Shown piece after piece: positions 14,240 through 14,541 of a DNA stretch of 14,541 bases. The DNA comes from an uncultured Acetatifactor sp. (GTDB taxonomy: Bacteria > Bacillota > Clostridia > Lachnospirales > Lachnospiraceae), in assembly GCA_948496895.1 (NCBI GenBank), contig CAOOJO010000026.1, forward strand, positions 1 through 14,541. The letters run 5' to 3'. How positions within the stretch are numbered: position 1 is the stretch's first letter; each line of letters starts with the position of its first letter. A program made the translations under genes and the position numbers. The notes below the pieces were generated by a model. It worked only from the letters and a program-made list of their open reading frames with translations. It searched no databases and was not told where the DNA came from.

Positions 14240-14541
14240 TTAGACACCGCCGCATTCCACTTCGACGCACAGCACCATGTCCTTTGCCAGCACATCAGGC
14301 AGGGCGCATATCTCCCAGGTCCGTGTCCGGTCTATGACCCTGCATTCCCTGATTCCACAGGGTTCATGTCCCGCTTTCTTCCCATCCTCCAGAACAGCCC
14401 TCAGACGGATATCCTTCCCCGAAAGGTTGGCGACCATCACATACCCTTCCCCTGGGCCTCCTTCGTCCCTGGCCGCCACTACATACACGTCTTCTCTGTC
14501 GCTGACAGCGGCAACCTGCTGCCCCAGCCGGTAGAAGATCG
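14240..14541 (-). CDS. C-terminal fragment of a protein, probable glycosidase beta-sandwich domain (5' end beyond window)
   Basis: The last 100 codons of a gene that begins to the right of the window; the frame is open from the right edge to the TAA at 14240-14242. The fragment reads as alternating beta strands (VYVVAARD, GYVMVANLSGKDIRLRAV, ECRVIDRTRTWEI, DMVLCVEVECGG), as in the C-terminal sandwich domains of GH39/GH51-like glycosidases. That link is by appearance and context only, and no catalytic part is present. It ends in its own terminator, so it is not in the same transcript as the importer genes, although it points the same way and probably belongs to the same sugar locus. Confidence 0.6.
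   Translation of the reverse strand, partial: IFYRLGQQVAAVSDREDVYVVAARDEGGPGEGYVMVANLSGKDIRLRAVLEDGKKAGHEPCGIRECRVIDRTRTWEICALPDVLAKDMVLCVEVECGGV

Noticed and set aside
1..14541. CRISPR arrays, tRNA or rRNA genes, toxin-antitoxin or phage genes
   Set aside because: I saw no regularly spaced identical repeats, no tRNA-like cloverleaf and no recognisable transposase, integrase or structural phage genes.

Overview
The window looks like chromosome of a GC-rich, gut-type Gram-positive anaerobe of the Clostridia, most plausibly a Lachnospiraceae member. The grounds are strong GGAGG-type ribosome sites, a lipoprotein solute-binding protein with a LipO/LplB-type permease pair, a membrane-anchored YesN-like AraC regulator and a clostridial-type bile salt hydrolase family enzyme. 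Species cannot be fixed from the sequence. Nearly all genes are on the minus strand and so read right to left.

Left part (1-3000, minus strand): the N-terminal 196 codons of a GlpA-like FAD oxidoreductase that runs off the window; a tiny AT-rich gene of unknown function with its own promoter and terminator; a YfcE-type metallophosphoesterase with an extra C-terminal helical domain; and a choloylglycine hydrolase (bile salt hydrolase/penicillin V acylase family). The tiny gene is bracketed by two near-identical copies of the 3' end of the metallophosphoesterase gene, so it looks like an inserted or rearranged cassette.

Middle (3000-4700): a single plus-strand gene for a polytopic membrane protein (DUF6056/GT-C-like), divergent from the hydrolase. 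A 25-bp inverted repeat lies in their shared upstream region. Its 3' end converges on the sugar locus across a region holding a three-copy tandem repeat derived from the last codons of the MFS gene.

Right part (4662-14541, minus strand): a carbohydrate utilisation locus in the order permease 1, permease 2, lipoprotein binding protein, membrane AraC regulator, predicted TIM-barrel glycoside hydrolase, MFS transporter. It has a clear promoter ahead of permease 1 and a second one, behind a strong hairpin, ahead of the regulator. No ATPase is encoded in the window, so the importer presumably uses a shared MsmK-type ATPase elsewhere; this is inference from related systems. The 3' end of another gene, possibly also a glycosidase, closes the window and ends in a clear intrinsic terminator. 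The likely scheme is that a glycan or oligosaccharide is bound and imported, sensed by the AraC protein and cut by the hydrolase, with the MFS protein moving the product or a related sugar. The substrate cannot be read from sequence.

The points most worth a second look are the flanked AT-rich mini-cassette, the duplicated gene 3' ends, the identical start-site sequence in two unrelated promoters, and the glycoside hydrolase-like protein that I could not place in a family.
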